From an uncultured Saccharospirillaceae bacterium (GTDB lineage: Bacteria; Bacteroidota; Bacteroidia; Flavobacteriales_D; CAJJDF01): a stretch of DNA of 64,000 bases. The notes beneath the pieces were generated by a model. It was not told where the DNA came from and did no database searches. It was given only the letters and a program-made list of their open reading frames with translations. Below are positions 9,184 through 17,020 of the stretch, in pieces (within the stretch, counting starts at the first letter, position 1; every line of letters starts with the position of its first letter). The DNA lies in assembly GCA_950054195.1 (NCBI GenBank), contig CATLPG010000013.1:1-64000 (forward strand), given 5' to 3'. The position numbers and the translations under genes were made by a program.

Positions 9184-9226
9184 CTCCCCTCTTGAGAGGG
9201 GCTGGGGGTGTGTTTTTTCAAAAGTA
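9184..9226. repeat. GC-rich repeat copy B
   Basis: Same orientation as copy A and 41 of 43 bases identical. Its hairpin is CCCCTCTTGAGAGGGG at 9186-9201. It ends 5 bp before the DUF559 start codon and gives that gene a purine-rich, Shine-Dalgarno-like stretch. Confidence 0.85.
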
Positions 9227-9255
9227 ACAAAATAAGGATTATTTAAATAATATTA

Positions 9256-9286
9256 CACACCCCTATATCCCCTCTCAAGAGGGGAC
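9256..9286. repeat. GC-rich repeat copy C, inverted
   Basis: CACACCCCTATATCCCCTCT followed by CAAGAGGGGAC is an inverted, slightly diverged copy of A and B. Its hairpin is at 9269-9284. Copies B and C face each other and could pair into a larger stem. Similar CACCCC...CCCCTCTCAAGAGGGG elements are common in Bacteroidota genomes. Confidence 0.75.
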
Positions 9287-9329
9287 TTTTATCTAACAAC
9301 TTGCCCAAATGAATAAAAGTAGTCGATAA

Positions 9330-9764
9330 TTATTTTATTAAATAATAGATAAAAGCTATGAAAACTATCAACGTTGAAAATATGGTAAGCAATGAATATA
9401 AGTTAGTTCTATCTATTTGATTTTTGTGTATTTTGGTAAATTCTTCAAATTTCGATGAAATTTCACTTTCTATTCTACTCTTTTCCATCATCCTATATTC
9501 TATAAATAATAATAGACAGAGATTAACTAATGGAATAAAAACTGTAAATAAAGGAGTATTATCATTTAACTTAAAAAGAGCAAAAAAAGCGACAATAAAA
9601 ATATTATTCAATGAGAATAATTTATTATGAATCCTATCAAAATATTTCAAAATATTATTTTTCCCTTCTTGTTCTATGATTTTTATTTTATCGTTTATCT
9701 CTTTTAATTCATCATCATCCATCAAATCTAACTTCTTCCAATCTACTTTATTTTGATCTTCCAT
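9330..9764 (-). CDS. Hypothetical small membrane protein
   Basis: A 144-residue protein I do not recognise. The first 50 residues are charged and helical (DDDELKEINDKIKIIEQEGK). Three hydrophobic segments follow at roughly 53-66, 70-90 and 121-143, the last ending at the C-terminus with LIK. A charged cytoplasmic-looking stretch (RMMEKSRIESEISSKFEEF) joins the second and third. It sits between rimO and the DUF559 repeat unit on the same strand and has no domain that suggests a function. The ORF is clean and its base composition matches its neighbours, so it is probably real. Confidence 0.55.
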   Translation of the reverse strand: MEDQNKVDWKKLDLMDDDELKEINDKIKIIEQEGKNNILKYFDRIHNKLFSLNNIFIVAFFALFKLNDNTPLFTVFIPLVNLCLLLFIEYRMMEKSRIESEISSKFEEFTKIHKNQIDRTNLYSLLTIFSTLIVFIAFIYYLIK

Positions 9765-9809
9765 TTTAATGGTTAATATAAATTATTCAAGAACGTAACC
9801 ACTTTTAAC

Positions 9810-11123
9810 CTAAACCACCTCCCCAAACAAATCAAAATAATCAGCTGAGTTGATTTTTACATTGGCAAAATCTCCAATACGAACATGGTTAGCTTCGTTA
9901 ATTTTAACCAACACTTCATTATCGACTTCAGGAGAATCAAATTCCGTGCGTCCATAGAAATAATCACCCTCCGCTCGGTCAAAAAGAACTTTAAACGTCT
10001 TCCCTATTTTTTCTTGGTTTAGCTCATAGGAAATACCTGATTGAATATCCATAATAGTTTCTGCCCGTTCTTTTTTGACTTCATCTGGAACATCGTCTTC
10101 GAAATTATAGGCATGTGTATTTTCTTCGTGTGAGTAGGTAAAACATCCTAATCGATCAAAGCGAATATCTTGTACCCAATCGATCATTTCTTTAAAATCT
10201 TGTTCGGTTTCTCCTGGATAACCAGCAATTAACGTTGTTCTTAAGGCAACATCAGGAACTTTATCTCTTATTTTTTGAACCAATTCATAGGTTTTCTCCT
10301 TTGTAATCCCTCTACGCATGGCTTTTAACATTTTTGTTGAAGCATGCTGCAAAGGCATATCCAAATAATTACACACATTTGGATGATCTTTCATTACATC
10401 TAATACATCCATTGGGAAACCGCTCGGGTAAGCGTAATGCAAGCGAATCCAATCAATACCGTTTACATCAGCAAGCTTTTCTAACAATTCTGCTAAATTT
10501 CTTTTCTTGTATAGATCAAGTCCGTAGTAAGTTAAATCTTGTGCAATAAGCATTAATTCTTTAACTCCTTGACTAGCTAAACTCTTTGCATTATCTACTA
10601 GCTGTTCGATTGGCGTTGATTTATGTCCGCCTCTCATCAATGGAATAGCACAAAATGAACATGGACGGTCACATCCTTCAGCAATTTTAAAATAGGCGTA
10701 ATGACTTGGAGTTGTTAAGATCCGTTCTCCAAGAAGCTCTTTTTTATAATCAGCTCGTAATGTTTTCAGAATATTAGGTAACTCTCTAGTTCCAAAAAAT
10801 GCATCTACTTGAGGAATTTCTTGCTTTAAATCTTCCCGGTAACGTTCGCTTAAACAGCCTGTAACATACACTTTATCAACTCTCCCCTCATCCTTTGCAT
10901 CTGCGTAAGCCAAAATCGTATTTACTGATTCTTCTTTAGCATTATCAATAAACCCACAGGTATTTATAATAACAATTGCTGAATCTTCCTCATTCGATTC
11001 GTGTACAACATCGAACTTATTCGCTTTAAGTTGAGCCATAAGTAACTCAGAGTCAAACACATTTTTAGAGCAACCTAGTGTTACTACATTTATTTTATTT
11101 TTTTTAAGTGTTTTCGTCTTCAT
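9810..11123 (-). CDS. rimO: Ribosomal protein S12 methylthiotransferase RimO
   Basis: A 437-residue radical-SAM enzyme that methylthiolates the conserved aspartate of ribosomal protein S12. The N-terminal MTTase domain begins INVVTLGCSKNVFDSE, the RimO form of this motif, with Cys18, a second Cys in INTCGFID and a third in VTGCLSERY binding the auxiliary cluster. The radical-SAM motif CDRPCSFCAIP has the CxxxCxxC spacing, and a TRAM-like domain closes the protein. RimO is preferred over MiaB because of the CSKN start and the LMRGGHKS sequence after the cluster. It reads away from argS, from which it is separated by 149 bp. Confidence 0.95.
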   Translation of the reverse strand: MKTKTLKKNKINVVTLGCSKNVFDSELLMAQLKANKFDVVHESNEEDSAIVIINTCGFIDNAKEESVNTILAYADAKDEGRVDKVYVTGCLSERYREDLKQEIPQVDAFFGTRELPNILKTLRADYKKELLGERILTTPSHYAYFKIAEGCDRPCSFCAIPLMRGGHKSTPIEQLVDNAKSLASQGVKELMLIAQDLTYYGLDLYKKRNLAELLEKLADVNGIDWIRLHYAYPSGFPMDVLDVMKDHPNVCNYLDMPLQHASTKMLKAMRRGITKEKTYELVQKIRDKVPDVALRTTLIAGYPGETEQDFKEMIDWVQDIRFDRLGCFTYSHEENTHAYNFEDDVPDEVKKERAETIMDIQSGISYELNQEKIGKTFKVLFDRAEGDYFYGRTEFDSPEVDNEVLVKINEANHVRIGDFANVKINSADYFDLFGEVV

Positions 11124-11156
11124 TACTTTGTGTTATTTATACATACAAAAGTAATG
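11121..11156 (-). promoter_or_regulatory. rimO -7 element within an inverted repeat that includes the start codon
   Basis: On the minus strand TACTTTTG (11153-11146) matches TAnnTTTG. It lies inside the 9-bp inverted repeat CATTACTTT-N18-AAAGTAATG, whose right arm ends with the rimO ATG. The repeat could be an operator or could fold over the start codon, but chance cannot be excluded. Confidence 0.4.
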
Positions 11157-11245
11157 AAAATGATTGGTGTGATGCTAAACGTTGGTAATTATAGATGAAG
11201 AACTATCTTTTCTTATAAAAGCATGAATAAATATTTAAATCCCAT

Positions 11246-11253
11246 TATTTTTG
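11246..11253 (+). promoter_or_regulatory. Candidate argS -7 element TATTTTTG
   Basis: TATTTTTG matches TAnnTTTG and lies about 20 bp before the argS start codon. No clear -33 TTTG is visible. Confidence 0.4.
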
Positions 11254-11272
11254 TGTTTCCAAACCTAAATCA

Positions 11273-13027
11273 ATGACAGAATTAATTCATCAATCCTTAA
11301 GTAAACTATACAATCAAGATATCCCTTTAAACCTAATTCAAGTTCAAAAAACCAGAAAAGAATTTGAAGGAGATTTAACTTTAGTTGTTTTCCCTTTACT
11401 TAGAACTAGTAAAAAATCACCAGAGGAAACAGCCAATCAAATTGGGACTTATTTGAGTGAAACAATTGATGAAATCATTGATTTTAATGTTGTCAAGGGC
11501 TTCTTGAATCTGTCTATTAATGATACGTATTGGTTGAATGAGTTTAAGCAAGTAACTAATCAAACTACTTATGGTTATGGTAAGCGAACAGGAGAAACCT
11601 ATATCGTTGAATACTCCTCCCCTAATACCAATAAACCTTTACATCTAGGTCATTTAAGAAATATATTTTTAGGATATGCTGTTGCTAACATCTTAGATGC
11701 TAGTGGTCATGATGTAGTGAAAACTCAAATCATTAATGATAGAGGAATCCATATCTGTAAATCAATGATTGCTTGGCAAAAATTTGGAGAAGGAGAAACT
11801 CCTCAATCATCAGGTTTAAAAGGAGATAAATTAGCTGGGAAATACTATGTTGCTTTTGATAAAGCTTACAAAAAACAAATTGATGAATTAGTAAGCACAG
11901 GTCTTTCAGAAGAGGAAGCGAAAAAACAAGCTCCTATCCTACTCGAAGCTCAAGAAATGTTACGAAAATGGGAAGCTAAAGATCCCGAAGTATATGCTTT
12001 ATGGCAAAAAATGAACGGCTGGGTATACGAAGGCTTTGATGTTACTTATAATACCATGGGAGTTAACTTTGATAAACTTTACTATGAAAGTGACACCTAT
12101 TTACTAGGGAAGGATATTGTGGAAAAAGGGTTAGCAGAAGGTATTTTTTATCAAAAAGAAGATCAATCTATTTGGTGCGACCTTAGTGACCATAAAATGG
12201 ATGACAAATTACTTTTGAGAAGTGATGGTACTTCTGTTTACATGACGCAAGACATTGGTACTGCCGTTGAGCGTTTCAAAGACTATCCTTCAACCAAAGG
12301 AATGGTTTATACGGTAGGAAATGAGCAAGATCATCATTTTAAGGTATTATTTACAATCCTTAAAAAGTTAGGGTATGATTTTGCAAAAAACTGTTTCCAC
12401 TTATCCTATGGAATGGTTGATTTACCTACTGGTAAAATGAAATCAAGAGAAGGGACAGTAGTTGATGCTGATGATATCATGGCAGAGATCACTTCAGATG
12501 CTAAAGAAATGACGCAAGAGCGAGGTCATTTAGATGGATTATCGGACGAGGATAGAAACAACTTGTATCACACGATTGGAGTTGGGGGATTAAAATACTT
12601 TTTATTAAAAGTTGATCCTAAAAAACGTATTTTATTTGACCCAGCAGAGTCTATTGATCTGAATGGAAATACTGCCCCTTTTATACAATATGGTTATGCG
12701 CGTATTCAGTCGATACTCAGAAAAGAGCAGCCAACAAATGACATTACAAGCACTGGTTTAACGCCAGAAGAAAAAGAGTTAATCACCATTATGCTTGATT
12801 ACCCAGAGGTTATTCAAGAGGCTGCTAAAAGCTATAATCCTTCTATTGTTTGTAATTATGCGTTTGATTTGGTGAAAACGTTCAACTCGTTTTATCAATC
12901 TACCTCTATTTTGGGAGAAGAAGATCAAGCAGTTAAAAACACTAGGCTATTAATTACAAAAGAAGTTGCTAAAACAGTTAAATCTGCTATGGATTTACTG
13001 GGGATTGATGTTCCTAATCAGATGTAA
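11273..13027 (+). CDS. argS: Arginyl-tRNA synthetase
   Basis: A 584-residue class I aminoacyl-tRNA synthetase. The N-terminal additional domain (about 1-105) is followed by the arginine-specific stretch YIVEYSSPNTNKPLHLGHLRN, where HLGH is the HIGH signature. The KMSKS equivalent is the GKMKSREG loop near residue 385, and GLKYFLLK and the C-terminal anticodon-binding helical domain follow. Length is normal for the family. ATG 11273 is the only start giving the full N-terminal domain. The gene is followed 6 bp later by an unknown gene on the same strand, probably cotranscribed. Confidence 0.96.
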   Translation: MTELIHQSLSKLYNQDIPLNLIQVQKTRKEFEGDLTLVVFPLLRTSKKSPEETANQIGTYLSETIDEIIDFNVVKGFLNLSINDTYWLNEFKQVTNQTTYGYGKRTGETYIVEYSSPNTNKPLHLGHLRNIFLGYAVANILDASGHDVVKTQIINDRGIHICKSMIAWQKFGEGETPQSSGLKGDKLAGKYYVAFDKAYKKQIDELVSTGLSEEEAKKQAPILLEAQEMLRKWEAKDPEVYALWQKMNGWVYEGFDVTYNTMGVNFDKLYYESDTYLLGKDIVEKGLAEGIFYQKEDQSIWCDLSDHKMDDKLLLRSDGTSVYMTQDIGTAVERFKDYPSTKGMVYTVGNEQDHHFKVLFTILKKLGYDFAKNCFHLSYGMVDLPTGKMKSREGTVVDADDIMAEITSDAKEMTQERGHLDGLSDEDRNNLYHTIGVGGLKYFLLKVDPKKRILFDPAESIDLNGNTAPFIQYGYARIQSILRKEQPTNDITSTGLTPEEKELITIMLDYPEVIQEAAKSYNPSIVCNYAFDLVKTFNSFYQSTSILGEEDQAVKNTRLLITKEVAKTVKSAMDLLGIDVPNQM

Positions 13028-13033
13028 TATGTA

Positions 13034-13840
13034 ATGAAATTACCTACTGGTATTCCAAGCTTTGATCTTCCTCAAGAAGCTGACGTTATTGGACGAAATA
13101 TTCAAATAACAAAGCATTATGCTATTCTGTATCAGTTAAATCCTAAACTTCACAAATGGTGTGGAATGGCTGCATTTGCCTCTTTTCACGTGGGCAATCG
13201 TATGCAGCGTATTAATTGGGATGAAGCGGGAATTAGATCTTTTTCGGAGAGTTGTAACAAAATAAAGCGATCGCTTGAAGATAATTTTCAAATCATTCGA
13301 ATTATCAACAACCAAATTTTTCAAGAATTGGGTTGGATGCATTTAGCTTTTCATCATATGAATTACGATGACTTTAATAAGTTATTAGTCGAAAAAGAAA
13401 AACACCAACTCATAATTAGAGCGTTTGATAAATTAAATCAAGTAAGAGAGCTTTTAGTTGCTTCGCCCAATGATCCATCCATCGATGAATTAATATGGAA
13501 GGCGAATGAACAAATACTTTGGCACGAACAAGTCATGGTTGTACAACCTTATTTTGATCAATTAAGCACCTTTTTTTCTGGAGCAATGTCATTCTTTGCT
13601 AGTTTCGATTATAAGGTTAACCATAGCAAAACCAAGCGTGCCTATCAGTCGAGATTTATCTTTTTTATGTTAATGAAAGGGATTAGAAACTTTCAACTTA
13701 CTTACTTTTTACCAGATATTACAAACTTAGATCATCGTTGGGATTGGATCAGTAATGATATTCTAAAAAAATGGAAAAATACGGATGATCGACTGATCGC
13801 TAATGAGATTGAGTATCTGTTAAATTTCAATTCTATTTAA
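13034..13840 (+). CDS. Conserved hypothetical protein (possibly DUF2515-like)
   Basis: A 268-residue, probably cytosolic protein rich in aromatic residues and histidine. The stretch GRNIQITKHYAILYQLNP followed by KLHKWCGMAAFASFHVGNRM resembles the opening of DUF2515 proteins (Bacillus YppC type) in the order of aromatic and basic residues, but I recall that family only loosely and hold the match as tentative. No signal peptide, membrane helix or catalytic motif is evident. It starts 6 bp after argS. Its stop region overlaps, tail to tail, the frameshifted end of the YdcF-like gene at 13837-13840. Confidence 0.6.
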   Translation: MKLPTGIPSFDLPQEADVIGRNIQITKHYAILYQLNPKLHKWCGMAAFASFHVGNRMQRINWDEAGIRSFSESCNKIKRSLEDNFQIIRIINNQIFQELGWMHLAFHHMNYDDFNKLLVEKEKHQLIIRAFDKLNQVRELLVASPNDPSIDELIWKANEQILWHEQVMVVQPYFDQLSTFFSGAMSFFASFDYKVNHSKTKRAYQSRFIFFMLMKGIRNFQLTYFLPDITNLDHRWDWISNDILKKWKNTDDRLIANEIEYLLNFNSI

Positions 13841-13965
13841 GAACCTAATAAATACTTATAATAAGCAGGAATTTCTCTAAACGTGGCATAAACATCTCGC
13901 CATTCGTAATAGTTTGGACTAAAACCATAAACTTGGTCTATTCCTGCTTGTTTCAAAGCTAGTTT
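13837..13965 (-). other. Detached C-terminal coding tail of the YdcF-like gene
   Basis: In the shifted minus frame this segment encodes LALKQAGIDQVYGFSPNYY, then EWRDVYATFREIPAYYKYLL, ending GS and TAA at 13839-13837. Aromatic tails with an RDVY.FREIPAYYKY-like pattern are typical of complete DUF218 proteins. It therefore marks the ancestral gene end, overlapping the convergent gene by 4 bp. Confidence 0.7.
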
Positions 13966-14401
13966 TACTTCTAGTAACATGGAAAAATTGAGTAACAACC
14001 AAAACCGACTTACATTCGGGGAATTGTTTACTAAAATTTTGAGCAGTTAGCCTCGTATTATTGCCTTTGTTATCCACATAGATTTGATTTTCTGGAATAT
14101 TTTTAGATACGAGATATACTTTCATTTTTGATCCTTCAAAGTGCCCCTCCTTACCCAATCCTCCACTAACAAATATAGATAGCATAGGATTTTCATTGAA
14201 CAGCTCTATCGACTTATCTAAACGAGCTTTCAAACGATTAGATAATGTGCCATCTTCATTCACTTTTGAGCCTAAAACGATAATAAAAGAAGCATTTGTG
14301 CTTGGTTTATCATCATTAATACCATCAATTGTTATTACTAATGCATGAGCTAAACCAAATAGAAGAAATAGGGTTATGGAGTATTTTATTAATTTCTTCA
14401 T
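13919..14401 (-). CDS. YdcF/SanA-like DUF218 protein with frameshifted C-terminus
   Basis: A 160-residue ORF with an N-terminal membrane anchor (about 4-25), then the DUF218 core: FIIVLGSKVNEDGTLSNRLK, FVSGGLGKEG and LVVTQFFHVTRSK. These are the usual YdcF/SanA/ElyC motifs of a periplasmic-facing envelope protein. After TRSK the reading frame changes to an unrelated tail (TSFETSRNRPSLWF) and stops. Removing one A from the A4 run at 13962-13965 restores KLALKQAGIDQVYGF and a normal ending at 13839, giving about 187 residues, the usual family length. So either the gene is a recent pseudogene or the run is a sequencing error. ATG 14401 is 13 bp after the end of the upstream gene. Confidence 0.75.
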   Translation of the reverse strand: MKKLIKYSITLFLLFGLAHALVITIDGINDDKPSTNASFIIVLGSKVNEDGTLSNRLKARLDKSIELFNENPMLSIFVSGGLGKEGHFEGSKMKVYLVSKNIPENQIYVDNKGNNTRLTAQNFSKQFPECKSVLVVTQFFHVTRSKTSFETSRNRPSLWF

Positions 14402-14414
14402 CTAGCAATATTAA

Positions 14415-15101
14415 TTAAGGGAATTCAGCTACAATTTCAGCTAGTTCATTATAACCATAAGTATCTATAGAAAAAGACTCTAGTCCTTTTCGTAATTTTT
14501 CTTGCTCCTCTTTTGAAAAGTCACTTGCAGTGGAATATTCAAGACTTAATGTGCCCTCGTATGATAATTTTGGATTTATACATAAGTCTATTATCCAGTT
14601 TCGTTTATCTTTCTTTGACTTTAACGAAAGATAAGCATCTACCAAACGCTCATATTCATCTAAATGCATCGATTTAGATCCTGATCTAGGTTTAGTTGTA
14701 TAATAAGAATCAATCTCTTCAAATTTATCCAGAAAAAGAATATATTCTTCGTTTTCATGGAAATCCTTAAGTAAGAATATAGGATTTACACCATAGTTAA
14801 TTCTTATTGTATCAACTAGCATTTCTCCTTTTAATACTTTGCTGACAACAAATGAAGCTTGTTTAGAGCAATATCCACAACCTATTGAGTTAGGGAACAT
14901 ATCCATTGATTTTGTTCTCAATTGCTTTCTTCTTATGCTATCAACATCCTCTATATATATTATTTTTCCTTTGACAATATAGTTTGATGCCTCTATCATA
15001 TATTGAAGAGAATATCTTTTAATGCTAAATGAAAAGGATTCACTTACAAAAAGAAATGTGAATGAGAGTAAAATATATTTTAAAGAGTTGTTTTTTATCA
15101 T
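14415..15101 (-). CDS. Hypothetical secreted protein
   Basis: A 228-residue protein with a signal peptide (about 1-25, KYILLSFTFLFVSESFSFS). The mature part opens ASNYIVKGKIIYIEDVDS and has a CGYC motif at about residue 75, followed by FVVSKVLKGEMLVDTIRINYG. A secreted protein that begins with VKGKI, has a CxxC-like motif and then a beta-rich stretch recalls the netrin/TIMP-like domains found in some Bacteroidota proteins; this is only a resemblance. The C-terminal 80 residues are charged and helical. It lies 13 bp upstream of the YdcF-like gene on the same strand and 76 bp downstream of another secreted unknown. Confidence 0.55.
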   Translation of the reverse strand: MIKNNSLKYILLSFTFLFVSESFSFSIKRYSLQYMIEASNYIVKGKIIYIEDVDSIRRKQLRTKSMDMFPNSIGCGYCSKQASFVVSKVLKGEMLVDTIRINYGVNPIFLLKDFHENEEYILFLDKFEEIDSYYTTKPRSGSKSMHLDEYERLVDAYLSLKSKKDKRNWIIDLCINPKLSYEGTLSLEYSTASDFSKEEQEKLRKGLESFSIDTYGYNELAEIVAEFP

Positions 15102-15177
15102 TTACTATGTCAAAGATAAGTCTTTAAGCTTTAAATTGAAGAGTGTATATTTAGTTATAGTACTAATGATGGAATAC

Positions 15178-15873
15178 CTATCTTAATTCTAAGAAAAAAG
15201 AAGTTCCCCAGTGACATGAGGAAAAATCTACCAAATATTTTCCAATATCTTTTTTAGAAAAAGATAAAGTTCTATCGTCTCCGGTCATATATGATATAGA
15301 TTTATACGGATTCATTAATTTCAGACTATCATCCGCACTATAGAATGCTACTGAAGTTATAGTCCCTCCAATGGGAAATTTAACTGAAATAGAATCCAAA
15401 CAATTATTACTCATATCAATCATTATGTCCTCTTTATTCTTAATTTGAAAGACTGAAACTACATAAGATTTAGGTTTGAAAACTATTTTTTCATTTTTAG
15501 CTGAATAATGGTCTGATCTAATCTTAATATAATGTTGTTCAAATTGTGTTTTGGGGTTAATTTTAATTTGAACATCTAAGGTAATGGGTTGTTTAGAGTT
15601 TAAAATAAACTCATTATCAATTGATACTTTTGAAGAGTCATGAAAAACTTGCAAATCATCAGAGCTTTTTGAAATAGCATGAATTTTTACTGGTCTTTTA
15701 GAGTCTGTATAAATTTCAATTCTCTTAGAGTATACATCTCCATTACAATTATTAGGAATTCCAAATTCAACAGAAGAAAACCAAACTGAGGTATAGTCCC
15801 AACCTTTACCTCTTAGAGAACATCTCACTGATAGAATTATGAGAAATGATATAATAGATACATATTTAAGCAT
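15178..15873 (-). CDS. Hypothetical exported protein, possible lipoprotein
   Basis: A 231-residue protein. The hydrophobic N-terminus (YVSIISFLIILSVRC) ends at Cys18 in a weak lipobox (SVRC), so lipidation is possible but uncertain. The rest looks beta-rich (ITLDVQIKINPKTQFEQHY, IVFKPKSYVVSVFQIK) without a recognisable domain. It begins 10 bp after the diheme cytochrome gene on the same strand, so it may be the distal gene of that operon. No homologue comes to mind. Confidence 0.5.
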   Translation of the reverse strand: MLKYVSIISFLIILSVRCSLRGKGWDYTSVWFSSVEFGIPNNCNGDVYSKRIEIYTDSKRPVKIHAISKSSDDLQVFHDSSKVSIDNEFILNSKQPITLDVQIKINPKTQFEQHYIKIRSDHYSAKNEKIVFKPKSYVVSVFQIKNKEDIMIDMSNNCLDSISVKFPIGGTITSVAFYSADDSLKLMNPYKSISYMTGDDRTLSFSKKDIGKYLVDFSSCHWGTSFFLELR

Positions 15874-15883
15874 CTATTTTTAT

Positions 15884-17020
15884 TTACTTCTCCATCTCCT
15901 TAATCCACTTTTTAACTAGAGCAACTCCTTCTTCGTGGATGAGTGTTTTACCAACTTCTGGCATGGCAATGTTTGGTTCGCTGTTCTCCATACGATAAAC
16001 CATAATCGACTCTTCTGGTTTGCCTGGCACAACATCAAATTTCAAATTCCCAGATCCTTGTCCGGCTGCTACTGGATGTTTATTAACACCTATTGCCTGT
16101 AGGTTTTCTTCATGATAATTTAAGTTTAATCCACTTGTTTTAGCAGAACCCTGGCTTCTATGACAATGTGCACAATTGGCTTGTAAATATGCACGTGCTA
16201 ATTGATTCGTATTTCCGCTAGATGCTACTTTATAACTAGGGATCTTGTCTATCTCTGAAACTTCTCTTGTTTCGTTTAAAAAACCTTTTGCTTTCATATA
16301 AGCAATGTGATTTTCATTTCCTAGTGCAGCATTCGTTCCATTCAACTGCATTGGTGAAGGACCAATAGGCACTACCTTACCATTATTAATATGGCAGTTT
16401 TTGCACATGTTTACATTTGGTGTTGAATAGGTAAATGAAACAGGCTGAGCTTCTGGTGTCTTTTTAAACGTAACATCAATGTCTTTCCCAAGAATATATA
16501 AGTAAGCCTCTGTTTGTTCTTCGTTCCAGATATACGGAATTGTTTCCCATTTGTTAGTCTTCTCACTATGTACCAACAAACGAGTTTCTAAGAGTTTATC
16601 CTCATCTGAATCTGCTAATTGGTCGCCCTTGTAATAAAAGTTCTTAATAATAACCGTTCCAACTGGAAAATCTAGTATTTCATCATCTTCAACAACATTC
16701 ATTGAAGTTCCCTCTGGCAAGTAAATAAAACGCTTTTTAGAGGTGTAATCAGAAAATAAAGGTGAGTTTAACTCGTAAGGAATCACTTGTTCACTTATTG
16801 GAATTAACTGATTTAATGGCTGCTTAAAAAAGCCGTATTCAGATAATTTCAACAAGCCCATATCGTAAGTATCTGTAGGGTACGGAGCTGCTAATAAGCC
16901 ATTAATACTTTTACCACTAACTTGCTTCTCTTCTACTGTCTCTTCCTTGTTACTATCATTACAAGAAATGATGAGAACTAAAACTAAAAAAAGACTACTT
17001 ACACTTAAATTTCGATACAT
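15884..17020 (-). CDS. SO2930-family diheme c-type cytochrome lipoprotein
   Basis: A 378-residue lipoprotein (signal LVLVLIISC, Cys20). The two haem-binding sites are CKNCH near residue 204 and CAHCH near residue 285. The region between signal and haems (LSEYGFFKQPLNQLIPISEQ, PYELNSPLFSDYTSKKRFIY) is specific to the SO2930/TIGR03806 family. The C-terminal MENSEPNIAMPEVG supplies possible methionine ligands. Members occur regularly next to a TIGR03805 parallel beta-helix gene, as here, where the two overlap by 26 bp. The function of the pair is unknown; an extracytoplasmic redox role is an inference from the haems. Confidence 0.9.
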   Translation of the reverse strand: MYRNLSVSSLFLVLVLIISCNDSNKEETVEEKQVSGKSINGLLAAPYPTDTYDMGLLKLSEYGFFKQPLNQLIPISEQVIPYELNSPLFSDYTSKKRFIYLPEGTSMNVVEDDEILDFPVGTVIIKNFYYKGDQLADSDEDKLLETRLLVHSEKTNKWETIPYIWNEEQTEAYLYILGKDIDVTFKKTPEAQPVSFTYSTPNVNMCKNCHINNGKVVPIGPSPMQLNGTNAALGNENHIAYMKAKGFLNETREVSEIDKIPSYKVASSGNTNQLARAYLQANCAHCHRSQGSAKTSGLNLNYHEENLQAIGVNKHPVAAGQGSGNLKFDVVPGKPEESIMVYRMENSEPNIAMPEVGKTLIHEEGVALVKKWIKEMEK

